Source of the DNA: Caenorhabditis elegans
Taxonomy: Eukaryota; Nematoda; Chromadorea; Rhabditida; Rhabditidae
Assembly (NCBI RefSeq): GCF_000002985.6
Contig: NC_003283.11
Location: forward strand, 1,240,001 to 1,304,000
Direction: 5' to 3'
Length of the DNA: 64,000 bases
The notes under the pieces are model-generated. The model saw only the letters and a program-made list of their open reading frames with translations. It did not search any database and was not told where the DNA came from. This document shows, piece after piece, positions 13,546 to 24,794 of the stretch (its first letter is position 1; each line of letters opens with the position of its first letter). A program made the translations under genes and the position numbers.

Positions 13546-14268
13546 TTTGGAAAATTTTTAGGGAAGGGGTAAATTTTAAAATGGAAATTAAGAATTTTGA
13601 GTGAGTTACAGGTGAAATAACTTCAAGAATATTTAATACAATACAATATTTTCAAATATGTGGACTTACCGAAATCGCCGAGCTCTCCAAATTTTGAAAT
13701 TTGCACATTGTGCAAAAATTGAGCGAAAACCAGCCAACTCAGTTTTCTACTAATTTTTGCACTTTTTGAGCTCCAAAAAAAATTCCAATTTACCTAGTAT
13801 TACCACCACGGCAAATTTGCCAAACTTGCCGGTCTTGGCAAATTTCAAAAACATCCCTGCTTTCATGGCTAATCTGGATTGTTTCTTGATGCGTATTGAA
13901 ATTAGTATATCTTTCAAAGTCATGCGAAAGATTTATGCAATTGATGCATTTAAGCTTTTGTTGTTTTTTGGCACAAAAACACCCAATTTTTATAAATATA
14001 TGGGTATACACAAAATACATATTATATTATTTTAAAATTTAAAAAATAATTTTGGTACTTAATTTATGGGTCTGTTTTTCGAAAAAAAAACTATTCTTGA
14101 AGCTGTATTTCCTACAAAATTATTTTGCTGCAAATGAGCATTTGGAGCAAGAAAAAATCGATCTGAAAATGTTAGAAAACAATTCATTTATTTTTTCGAA
14201 AAATTTCCTAATGTCATTTTTAGGAACTACTGTAACTTACCAAGAAACATTTTAGAGCAATACAATCA
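13546..14268. other. Gene-free stretch before the Helitron-like element
   Basis: A short CGGCAAATTTGCC patch at 13805-13850. Nothing else recognised. Confidence 0.4.
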
Positions 14269-14379
14269 TCATTAACTATATATAAAAAAATACAGTTCGT
14301 CTGTCCGGAGATTGTAGTCTATGTAGTCTTTGTAGTCTGTGACGTCACGCCCAAATTTCAGTGAGAATAGTGGGCGTGG

Positions 14380-14480
14380 CACCCTTCGTGGTGAGACCCA
14401 TCGTGGTGAGACCCTTCGTGGTGAGACCCTTCGTGGTGAGACCAATCGTGGTGAGACCCTTCGTGGTGAGACCCATCGTG
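14380..14480 (+). repeat. TCGTGGTGAGACC minisatellite, first copy
   Basis: Seven or so near-exact 15-base units with alternating CCCAT, CCCTT and CCAAT spacers, opening the first Helitron module; longer versions sit at 15130-15336, 16060-16266 and 16836-17042. Confidence 0.9.
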
Positions 14481-15129
14481 GTCAAATTTTCAGTGAACAA
14501 TTTTTGGCGGGAAATTCAAATTTTCAGTAAAAAAATTTTGGCGGGAAATTCAAATTTTCAGTGAAAAAAATTTTGGCGGGAAATTCAAATTTTAAGTGAA
14601 AAAAATTTTGGCGGGAAATTCAAATTTTCAGTAAAAAAATTTTGGCGGGAAATTCAAATTTTCAGTGAAAAAAATTTTGGCGGGAAATTCAAATTTTCAG
14701 TGTAAAAAATTTTGGCGGGAAATTCAAATTTTCAGTGAAAAAAAATTTTGGCGGGAAATTCAAATTTGCAGTGTAAAAAATTTTGGCGGGAAATTCAAAT
14801 TTTCTGTGAAAAAAATTTTGGCGGGAAATTCAAATTTTCAGTGAAAAACAATTTTGGCGGAAAATTCCAATTTCTGAGAAAAATCGAGAAATGTCTGCAA
14901 TGTTCCAGAAGTTTCTAGAAAATTCGAGAAAATTCCGGAATGGTCCAGAATTTTCTAGAAAATTCTAGAAAGTTCTGGAATAATTTTTTCCACATCTTAC
15001 AGTGGTTAGAAATCAACAATCATTAACTATATATAAAAAAATACAGTTCGTCTGTCCGGAGTTTGTAGTCTATGTAGTCTTTGTAGTCTGTGACGTCACG
15101 CCCAAATTTCAGTGAGAATAGTGGGCGTG

Positions 15130-17042
15130 GCACCCTTCGTGGTGAGACCCATCGTGGTGAGACCCTTCGTGGTGAGACCCTTCGTGGTGAGACCAATCGT
15201 GGTGAGACCTTTCGTGGTGAGACCCTTCGTGGTGAGACCAATCGTGGTGAGACCTTTCGTGGTGAGACCCTTCGTGGTGAGACCAATCGTGGTGAGACCT
15301 TTCGTGGTGAGACCCTTCGTGGTGAGACCCATCGTGGTCAAATTTTCAGTGAACAATTTTTGGCGGGAAATTCAAATTTTCAGTGAAAAAAATTTTGGCG
15401 GGAAATTCAAATTTTCAGTGAAAAACAATTTTGGCGGAAAATTCCAATTTCTGAGAAAAATCGAGAAATGTCTGCAATGTTCCAGAAGTTTCTAGAAAAT
15501 TCGAGAAAATTCCGGAATGGTCCAGAATTTTCTAGAAAATTCGGGAAAATTCTGGAATAATTTTTTCCACATCTTACAGTGGTTAGAAATCAACAATCAT
15601 TAACATATATAAAAAAATACAGTTCGTCTGTCCGGAGTTTGTAGTCTATGTAGTCTTTGTTTCTGCGGAAAGATATTGTGGCGGGAAATTTAAATAGGGC
15701 AAGTAAAAAATTTTGGCGGGAAATTCAAAATTTTTGTGGAAAAAACTTGGGGGGGGAAGTCAAATTTTGAGTGGTAAACAAAATTGGGGGGAAATTCCGA
15801 ATTTTGAGGAAAATTGGGGAAAGTTTGGCAAGGTTCAGGAGGTTTTTGGAAAATTGGGGAAAATTCGGGATGGTTCAGGAATTTTTTGGAAAATTTGGGA
15901 AGATTTGGGATTAATTTTTTCAAATTTTACCGGGGGTTGGAATTCAACATTCTTTAACATATATAAAAAAATACAGTTCGTCTGTCCGGAGTTTGTAGTT
16001 TATGTAGTCTTTGTAGTCTGTGACGTCACGCCCAAATTTCAGTGAGAATAGTGGGCGTGGCACCCTTCGTGGTGAGACCCATCGTGGTGAGACCCTTCGT
16101 GGTGAGACCCTTCGTGGTGAGACCAATCGTGGTGAGACCTTTCGTGGTGAGACCCTTCGTGGTGAGACCAATCGTGGTGAGACCTTTCGTGGTGAGACCC
16201 TTCGTGGTGAGACCAATCGTGGTGAGACCTTTCGTGGTGAGACCCTTCGTGGTGAGACCCATCGTGGTCAAATTTTCAGTGAACAATTTTTGGCGGGAAA
16301 TTCAAATTTTCAGTGAAAAAAATTTTGGCGGGAAATTCAAATTTTCAGTGAAAAACAATTTTGGCGGAAAATTCCAATTTCTGAGAAAAATCGAGAAATG
16401 TCTGCAATGTTCCAGAAGTTTCTAGAAAATTCGAGAAAATTCCGGAATGGTCCAGAATTTTCTAGAAAATTCGAGAAAATTCCGGAATGGTCCAGAATTT
16501 TCTGGAAAATTCTAGAAAGTTCTGGAATGGTCCAGAATTTTCTAGAAAATTCGGGAAAACTCTGGAATATTCCAGAACTTTCTAGAAAAATCGAGAAATG
16601 TCTGCAATGTTCCAGAAGTTTCTAGAAAATTCGAGAAAATTCCGGAATGGTCCAGAATTTTCTAGAAAATTCGGGAAAATTCTGGAATAATTTTTTCCAC
16701 ATCTTACAGTGGTTAGAAATCAACAATCATTAACATATATAAAAAAATACAGTTCGTCTGTCCGGAGTTTGTAGTCTATGTAGTCTTTGTAGTCTGTGAC
16801 GTCACGCCCAAATTTCAGTGAGAATAGTGGGCGTGGCACCCTTCGTGGTGAGACCCATCGTGGTGAGACCCTTCGTGGTGAGACCCTTCGTGGTGAGACC
16901 AATCGTGGTGAGACCTTTCGTGGTGAGACCCTTCGTGGTGAGACCAATCGTGGTGAGACCTTTCGTGGTGAGACCCTTCGTGGTGAGACCAATCGTGGTG
17001 AGACCCTTCGTGGTGAGACCCTTCATGGTGAGACCCATCGTG
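15130..17042 (+). repeat. Further TCGTGGTGAGACC minisatellite arrays
   Basis: Three arrays (15130-15336, 16060-16266, 16836-17042), each longer than the first and nearly identical to each other, showing recent copying of whole modules. Between them are the GGCGGGAAATTC and TCTAGAAAATTC repeat types, plus a diverged module at 15660-15945 in which CAG has largely become GGG-rich. Confidence 0.85.
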
Positions 17043-17329
17043 GTCAAATTTTCAGTGAACAATTTTTGGCGGGAAATTCAAATTTTCAGTGAAAAAAATT
17101 TTAGCGGGAAATTCAAATTTTCAGTAAAAAAAATTTTGGCGGGAAATTCAAATTTCTGAGAAAAATCGAGAAATGTCTGCAATGTTCCAGAAGTTTCTAG
17201 AAAATTCGAGAAAATTCCGGAATGGTCCAGAATTTTCTAGAAAGTTCTAGAAAGTTCTGGAATGGTCCAGAATTTTCTAGAAAATTCGGGAAAACTCTGG
17301 AATATTCCAGTACTTTCTAGAAAAATCGA

Positions 17330-17830
17330 GAAAATTTTCAGTGAACAATTTTTGGCGGGAAATTCAAATTTTCAGTGAAAAAAATTTTAGCGGGAAATTC
17401 AAATTTTCAGTAAAAAAAATTTTGGCGGGAAATTCAAATTTTCAGTGAAAAAAATTTTAGCGGGAAATTCAAATTTTCAGTAAAAAAAATTTTGGCGGGA
17501 AATTCAAATTTTCAGTGAAAAAATTTGGGCGGGAAATTCAAATTTTCAGTGAAAAAAAATTTAGCGGGAAATTCAAATTTTCAGTGAAAAAAATTTTAGC
17601 GGGAAATTCAAATTTTCAGTAAAAAAAATTTTGGCGGGAAATTCAAATTTTCAGTGAAAAAAATTTTGGCGGGAAATTCAAATTTTCAGTGAAAAAAAAT
17701 TTTAGCGGGAAATTCAAATTTGCAGTGTAAAAAATTTTGGCGGGAAATTCAAATTTTCTGTGAAAAAAATTTTGGCGGGAAATTCAAATTTTCAGTGAAA
17801 AACAATTTTGGCGGAAAATTCCAATTTCTG
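17330..17830 (+). repeat. GGCGGGAAATTCAAATTTTCAGTG tandem repeats
   Basis: About thirteen head-to-tail copies of a 36-base unit, differing mainly in the length of the A run and GGCGGG versus AGCGGG. The same unit fills 14500-14870. Confidence 0.9.
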
Positions 17831-18360
17831 AGAAAAATCGAGAAATGTCTGCAATGTTCCAGAAGTTTCTAGAAAATTCGAGAAAATTCCGGAATGGTCC
17901 AGAATTTTCTAGAAAATTCGGGAAAATTCTGGAATATTCCAGAACTTTCTAGAAAAATCGGGAAAACTCTGGAATATTCCAGAACTTTCTAGAAAAATCG
18001 AGAAATGTCTGCAATGTTCCAGAAGTTTCTAGAAAATTCGAGAAAATTCCGGAATGGTCCAGAATTTTCTAGAAAATTCGGGAAAATTCTGGAATATTCC
18101 AGAACTTTCTAGAAAAATCGGGAAAAGTCGGCAATGTTCTAGAACTTTCTAGGAAATTCGAGAAAATTCCGGAATGGTCCAGAATTTTCTAGAAAATTCT
18201 AGAAAGTTCTGGAATGGTCCAGAATTTTCTAGAAAATTCGGGAAAATTCTGGAATATTCCAGAACTTTCTAGAAAAATCGGGAAAAGTCTGCAATGTTCC
18301 AGAACTCTCTAAAAAATTCGATAAAATTCTGAAATGTTCAATTTCGTGGAAAAATTCAAG
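17830..18360 (+). repeat. TTCTAGAAAATTCGAGAAAATTCC tandem repeats
   Basis: Short imperfect repeats around the palindrome TTCTAGAA and heat-shock-element-like GAANNTTC spacing. The same repeats recur in the pme-5 intron at 38625-38765. Confidence 0.85.
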
Positions 18361-18872
18361 AAACTTCTGCAAAGTTCTACACGGGGTTCTGGCTCGACCC
18401 CGCGCTCCATTGGACACTGAAATGGCGGGAAAAAACTTTGAAATCGCAAGAGGAATTTTCACGCAGCGCGTTGAAAAAAGTGTATGCATTTGCGCGTGAC
18501 GGTGTTTCTTCAAGTTTTGATACTCCTAGAATATTCTGAAGTTTCAATAATTTTAAAAAAATATCAAAAATTGTTATAATTTTCAGAAACGCTCGCCAAA
18601 AACTTTCGGAAAGGACCGGAAAATTTTCATATGATTTGAAGAACATAGAGAAAATTATACGTTCAAGAAATTTAGAAATAGTTCCAGGAAACTTGAGGTT
18701 TTAAGTTGTAATTGCTCAGAACTTAGTTATATAATATTTATGTTGCTCGAAAATTTCCGGTAACCAGGGAAAAAACGTTCCATCTGCAAAGAAGGCTTAG
18801 AAAATTTAGAATTTGATTTCAATTTTGAGTACGCCAGTCGGAGCACGCGCTTCAGCGCGTGCGAACGGCTGG

Positions 18873-19011
18873 TTTTTTATAATTTAAAAAAAAGCACAGT
18901 TTTAAGTGTTCCCATCTTATAAAAAATCTCACTAAAAACTTCCGGCAAATTGCCAAAAATGAAAATTTTCGGCAAATAGGCAAATTGCCGATTTGCCGAA
19001 TATTCCGCCCA
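18873..19011. repeat. CGGCAAAT repeat remnant beside the Helitron end
   Basis: Shares AGCACAGTTTTAAGTGTTCCC and TTCCGGCAAATTGCC with the centre and right side of the 13092-13545 element. Confidence 0.7.
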
Positions 19012-19394
19012 TGCAATTTTTTGTTGTTTTTTTTTGGTACAAAAACACAACAAAAAAATCCCCTAATATGGCTATTACCTTAAATAGGATCCGCCCTAAT
19101 TTTGGCTCTGCGCGAGCTTCATCTCAAAAGTGTACATTAGTACATTTTTTACTTGCAATCATTCACGTGCTTCATGCCAACTGCTATGCATATTCTTGTC
19201 AATTCTTCTCATATTCTTTTCTCCTGAGCTCTCAGCTCATAATAGGCAAAAAAAAGTACTCAGCTCTGCGCATAGCATATTTCTTTTTTTTTTCATATTC
19301 TATCGAGTCTCATTTCATTCCACATTTATCTCATGCTTCATGGCTTTTCACTTCTAGTTTTCATAGTACTTTTAAATTTTTCTGTAAACTAGCT

Positions 19395-19590
19395 TAAAAT
19401 TTTTGAAAATTTTTTATTTACTGTCAAAAAGTGTCAATTACTCAGTTTTTGCCATTTTGGAAGTCGATCAAAAAAAGTTTTTTACCAAAACTTTGACCGA
19501 AAATTATGAAAAATCTGAAATATTTTAGAGTGTTTCATTATAAAATTTGGTTGCTTTGGATTATTATAAGTGTATTTAGACAACATGTAT
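19395..19590. mobile_element. Partial family A MITE
   Basis: Shares GTCAATTACTCAGTTTTTGCC and GTGTATTTAGACAA with complete copies at 54579 and 61162; both ends missing. Confidence 0.6.
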
Positions 19591-19711
19591 TATTAGGTTA
19601 AACAAATATTGTTGAACTACTAAAATATCGAAAAATAAAAACAGTGATCTGAAATTAAAAAAAAAAATCTAATGTTAGTAAAAAACTCGGCCATCGAATT
19701 TTTAATTATTA

Positions 19712-20040
19712 CAAAATTCTGAAAATGCGTATTCCGCAACATATTTGACGCGCAAAATATCTCGTAGCGAAAACTACAGTAATTCTTTAAATGACTACTG
19801 TTGTGCTTGTGTCGATTTACGGGCTCGATTTTTGAAATTAATTACCGATATAATATCAATATTAAAAGCAAAAAAATGAGAAAATATTACGAAGTAATTT
19901 TTGAAAAAAAAACCCCCCGTAAATCGACACAAGCTCTACCGTAGTCATTTAAAGGATTACTGTAGTTTTCGCTACGAGATATTTTGCGCGTCAAATATGT
20001 TGTGCAATACGCATTCTCAGAATTTCATGTTTTCGTAATA
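19712..20040. mobile_element. Palindromic element, family C
   Basis: Long imperfect inverted repeat. The left arm has GACGCGCAAAATATCTCGTAG, CTACAGTAATTC and GTGTCGATTTACGGG; the right arm carries the reverse complements. Copies also at 21175-21470 and 25150-25670. Confidence 0.85.
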
Positions 20041-20109
20041 TGTTAAACTCATAGTCAGATGTAGCGAAATTATTAAACTCCATTTTTGGTTTTTTAACTC
20101 GATTGGGCA

Positions 20110-20464
20110 TGTCGCTCAGTATTTCAGTTTCGTTTCAAAACGGAGCTCCTCAAAACTTCCAAGTGGTGAGATTTTGAAGAGAAAGCTTTTGCGGATACAC
20201 TCTCAGAACTTTTTGCCAATTTTGGTCGTCCGTTGTTTCTCGCAAAACGGCTTTTCCTCCGGCTTTCTTCTGTTTCTTCCACCAAATTGGACCTCTTTTC
20301 TCTTTTCGTCCCTGCGTTTCGTTTCCCGTTACTTTTTTCCCAAACCAGCCACGTCGTCGTTGCGCCCCAAGTCCTCCCAAAAAAGCGGTGCGATGACAAC
20401 GTGTGTGCTCGGCGAGCCCAAAGGCGATTTTTGATTTTTTTTTAATTTTCAGTCGGCTTACCCA
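20110..20464 (+). promoter_or_regulatory. Upstream region and probable spliced-leader acceptor of the membrane-anchor gene
   Basis: A repeat-free, pyrimidine-rich stretch separates the palindromic repeat ending near 20040 from the first exon. It ends in TTTTCAG at 20446-20452, only 12 bases before the ATG, which fits an outron and trans-splice acceptor. No specific factor site is claimed. Confidence 0.4.
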
Positions 20465-22587
20465 ATGTCTACTTTGTCTTATTCTAACACAGTCCACGAT
20501 GGTAGTAAGCTAACGAAGAAAAAGAAGAAGACAAATGGAAATTTTGATCCACGGAACAAACGGGAAGAAGTGAGTATTTTGGCACACAAAAAAAGCGACG
20601 GGGCCTAGAAAAATCGGAAACTCGGCCAGCTATTGATATTCCGCAAGAGTGCACAAATTTGTTTAATTTCTAAAGTTTTCCGGAGCAAACCAAAAAAATT
20701 AGAAAATTAAATATTTTTTGTTTCCGTTTGCACGGATTTCTGGCTTCCTTCATAAAAATGGAAGAGTTTGCCGAACTAGGCCATTTTGGCTCGGTCATAT
20801 CTGGGGTAGATTTACGGCGCGTTGCGTGTCGCGTCGCGGCTCGATTTTAGTTGTAAGACTAAATATATTTGTCCGTGTGGAGTACACGACTTTCCCACGC
20901 GTTGTCCGTCTGGCGATTTTCAATGGAGCGCAAAAAATTCAATGAGGAAGACCAGAACCCCGGGATTAGCCTGGAAAATGTTCTCCTCGAGGAGTACACG
21001 AGCTGCGTAAATCGACACATATATCTATAGATGCGTTTTTTTTTGATTTTTGACTCAAAAAGGTAAAAACCGAAAATTTAGAAAGAAGTGTGCGCCTTTA
21101 AAAAGTACAGTAGTCTCGAAATCTTGCACTTTTCCTATTTTCAGATGTTTTTTGTATTACTTGAATACAATTTTTTCTGAAAATGTGTATTTCGCAACAT
21201 ATTTGACGCGCAAAATATCTCATAGCGAAAATTACAGTAATTCTTTAAATGGATACTGTAGCGCAGGTGTCGATTCACGGGCTCGATTCTATTTTCGTTC
21301 ATTTTTTCGTATTAATTAAATTTAATTTAAAAAAAAAAAAAAAACGAGCCCGTAAATCGACACCAGCGCTACAGTATCCATTTAAAGAATTACTGTAGTT
21401 TTCGCCACGAGATATTTTGAGCTTTAAATATGTTACGCAATACGCAGACTTCTCAAAATTTTGTGTTCCCATAGTATATGACTTTATAATTTTATCAATT
21501 TTCACAAAAAAAACTTTAAATTTTTAAAAGAAACAAGAAAAAATTAAAGAAGCCGAAGCTGATTGCGAAATAGCTATACTTTTTAAAGGCGCATGCATCG
21601 TTTCATAAAATATAATTTTTTTAAATCGTGTCGAGACCGGTTACCGTACTTTTGCGTCGAAAATTACAACATTTCGCTATTGGATAATAGGACTTGAAAG
21701 GCAACCACCTAAAATTTTAGCTAAAATCGGGGGAAAAAAAACGAGATTTTCTGATTTTCCCAGAAAAAATCTCGACTTTAGATCAAAAATATTTTTTTTA
21801 TTACAAGTTTCAGTTTCAGTCTCCAATGTGGCTCATGGAGGCGTGTGTCAATCCAACAACTGCCGGCTCACGAAAATGGCTAACAGAATTTCTGCCGATG
21901 GCTGCTCAGCTTCTTCTCGCCGACCGGCCGGCCTACATAATTGTTCGAAATTCGTGGAATCCCACACCGTTCGACCATTATCCATCGAGACCTGCCACGT
22001 CTATTCTGACGACGAGTGCCGGTAACGACAACAGCATCTACGTTTCAACGGATGCAAAGATCTGGACAAGTCAAGAGATCCGAGCCACCGTCGAGGACTG
22101 TGACTTTGCATCCGGAAACATGTGGTTCTACATCGGAGCTCCACGAAGTTCCGACGAACTTTTCGAAAATGTAATCGATCCACTGTTGCAGTGGAATCGT
22201 GCACCATCTGGCAGTGGTGAACTTATTGGGAGTGCCGAAGACGCGTTGGCACTGCTGCATTGGAATGCTGCAGGAGAAGTCGCCGTGCTTGGAGCTCGAG
22301 AGCTGAAGGTATAAAGGATCTTTGACTGCACCACACTTATACATGCTTCATTGCAGAAGTTGGCTAGCCGTCTCGGGATTGTTATCGAGAATGAAGACGC
22401 GATGGTTATCGACTGTCTCGAGGAGGACTTCTCTTCCAATGCCGCCACCGCCACATCCTCGGACGAACCAGAGGTGCCACGTAGAATTCCGATATTCGAT
22501 ATGTTCTGGGTCGGCATCGCGTTAATTATCCTCCAATTGTTGTACTTGTTATCGAAATTCGACTTTTTCCGGGAATGGTTCGCCTAA
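20465..22587 (+). CDS. Unrecognised protein with a C-terminal membrane anchor
   Basis: I do not recognise this gene. Three exons join in phase: 20465-20569, 21814 (or 21820)-22308 and 22357-22587, giving 276 or 274 residues. The ATG follows a TTTTCAG acceptor at 20452 with no donor before it, so it is probably a spliced-leader site. Exon 1 is very basic (a run of five lysines after SKLT). The middle exon is a compact region rich in Trp and Pro with no motif I can name. The last 35 residues hold one hydrophobic segment (FWVGIALIILQLLYLL) followed by a short tail ending FREWFA, as in a tail-anchored or single-pass protein with its bulk in the cytosol; topology is inferred. Intron 1 (about 1.25 kb) carries two dispersed repeats. 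A polyadenylation signal AATAAA lies at 22600. It converges on rab-1. Confidence 0.82.
20724..20964 (+). mobile_element. Family B element (GGCCATTTTGGCTCGG) in intron
   Basis: Ends GATTTCTGGCTTCC and GGAAGACCAGAACCCC are imperfect inverted repeats. The body contains GGCCATTTTGGCTCGG and a GTAGATTTACGGCGCG block. Copies: 25750-25985 (reverse), 46535-46770 (reverse), 50646-50885, 57655-57845 (cut), 59922-60157. Confidence 0.85.
21175..21470. mobile_element. Palindromic element, family C, in intron
   Basis: Inverted arms around an A run, with GACGCGCAAAATATCTCAT on the left and GTAAATCGACACCAGCGC on the right. Confidence 0.85.
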
Positions 22588-23073
22588 AGATAATTGATAA
22601 ATAAAAACTAAAACAGAAGCACAATAAAATTCACATTTAAGTTTATGGATAGGGCTTAGACAAAAAAAAGAGGGAAGCAAATATATAAAACTCTTTTTGA
22701 AGGGGGTGATTTGGGTGGTGGATAGGGGGAAAGGATATTTTTTCACAACACAAATTATCTATTTTCGCGGAGAAAAAGCGTAAAATCGTGGGGATGTACA
22801 TTCACACAGACACACACATTCAAAAAAGAAAATAATTTAGGTTACGACGTGAATTTGGGGGTGGGTGAAGGAATTTTTTATAAGGGGAGAGAAAAGACAG
22901 CAGAAGAAAAAGAAGTGAAAATCAAAAAAAAATTACATTAGATAAAATTTAGAGTGATAGGAAGAGGGGTTGCATTAGAAAATTTTCAGTGGAAAGAAAC
23001 AAAAAAATACGACTAAGAGCTTGATGGTGAAAGAGTGCCGAAGAGGGGGGTATCACAGAGATTATCGTTTCGA
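22588..23073. other. Convergent intergenic region with the two 3' UTRs
   Basis: Between the stop of the membrane-anchor gene and the stop of rab-1. AATAAA at 22600-22605 serves the plus-strand gene. The rest is A-rich on the plus strand, with short CACACA runs; no further gene seen. Confidence 0.6.
22600..22605 (+). terminator. Polyadenylation signal AATAAA
   Basis: Thirteen bases after the stop of the membrane-anchor gene. Confidence 0.6.
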
Positions 23074-23956
<883 letters not shown>

Positions 23957-24794
23957 CTCCTTTTTGTCGATCTGATAAATTGGAACCCCCTGAAAAATTA
24001 TAAATTGCGAATTGAATAAAGCATGAGGAATCGATGCGAGAATGAGGAAAATGAGTGTCAAAAAGGATTGCGAAAGTAAAGATGAGAACGGTGACAAATC
24101 ATATGACAAATCGGTCAGCAACAGGAGACAACGTGTATAATTTATTGATCGCGGTGCGGTTTGTAAACAAAAGAGAAAGCAACGAGAGAAAACCGGTTTT
24201 ATCCAGACGAACAGTGCAAGAAAACCTGACTCTTTTATCAGTAAAAGAATTTTTCCTGAAAGGAAAAATTCTAAAATTCCACCGGATCAGTTTACAGACT
24301 CCAAAGCTAGAAAATATTTCGCAAGACTTTTTTATCGATAAAAATTACTTTTTCGGCATAATTTCGACTCTGATCACGCCAATAGGCAGATATTAACATC
24401 AGAAACACAATAAAGAACGTCTGGAAGCTTTTAAAAAGTCGAAAAATGGATAAAATTAGCCAGGAAAAGCTGTGGAATCGGGAGAAATGACGTGGCGAGG
24501 CAGAGAGATGAATACCCCGTGACTGCGGAGCGGCTGCGGCGCAACGCGTGCGATGGGGCGCACATGCATTATTGAAATAAAAACATGTTTTTATTGAATT
24601 TATTTGATCGAAAATACATACCTATAAATATATAAATAATATATAATATAAATATATAAATAATACGAATTTTATCTAATTTTCTGAATATCTGAAAGCA
24701 TAAAAAGAACTTCACTATTTGAAGATCCTTTCCAATCTAGGAAATAATCAGATTAATCTATTGATTTTGCAGATTTTTTCCACAGAAGCTACAT
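23957..24794. promoter_or_regulatory. Shared upstream region of rab-1 and the BTBD7-like gene
   Basis: About 0.8 kb between divergent starts. A GC-rich patch lies near 24490-24565 (CGGCTGCGGCGCAACGCG) in otherwise A/T-rich DNA, followed by TATAAATA-rich sequence at 24625-24665. A TTTTGCAG acceptor at 24765-24772 precedes the BTBD7-like ATG. The region could drive both genes; this is inferred from position only. Confidence 0.45.

Larger units (their letters stand above)
14269..18872 (+). mobile_element. Helitron-like non-autonomous element with repeated 5' ends
   Basis: The element starts with TC after an A (14268) and ends CTGG before a T (18873), the Helitron rule (A|TC...CTRR|T). Eight bases before the CTGG is a perfect hairpin, GCACGCGC-TTCA-GCGCGTGC (18844-18863), the expected 3' terminal structure. 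The TCATTAAC 5' end recurs at 15020, 15597, 15951 (mutated) and 16727. Inside are three tandem repeat types: a roughly 15-base repeat (TCGTGGTGAGACC), a roughly 35-base repeat (GGCGGGAAATTCAAATTT) and a roughly 30-base repeat (AATTTTCTAGAAAATTCG). No replicase or helicase gene is present, so it depends on a partner elsewhere. Long open frames over it are repeat artefacts. Confidence 0.75.

Noticed and set aside
15023..17092. Long open frames rich in RRVSPR, RGETLRGET or VVRPFVVRP
   Set aside because: They are the three-frame readings of a 15-base minisatellite inside the Helitron-like element; no splice sites, and the same frames recur in each module.
17830..18360. TTCTAGAA repeats as heat-shock elements
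   Set aside because: The GAANNTTC spacing is a by-product of the repeat unit and no heat-shock gene is adjacent, though some worm Helitrons are reported to carry such sites; not claimed here.
14269..18372. CRISPR-like look of regularly spaced repeats
   Set aside because: Spacers are not unique, no cas genes, and the host is a nematode.
24055..24396. 113-residue plus-strand frame between rab-1 and the BTBD7-like gene
   Set aside because: Starts within the shared upstream region, low-complexity basic sequence, no splice support or recognisable domain.
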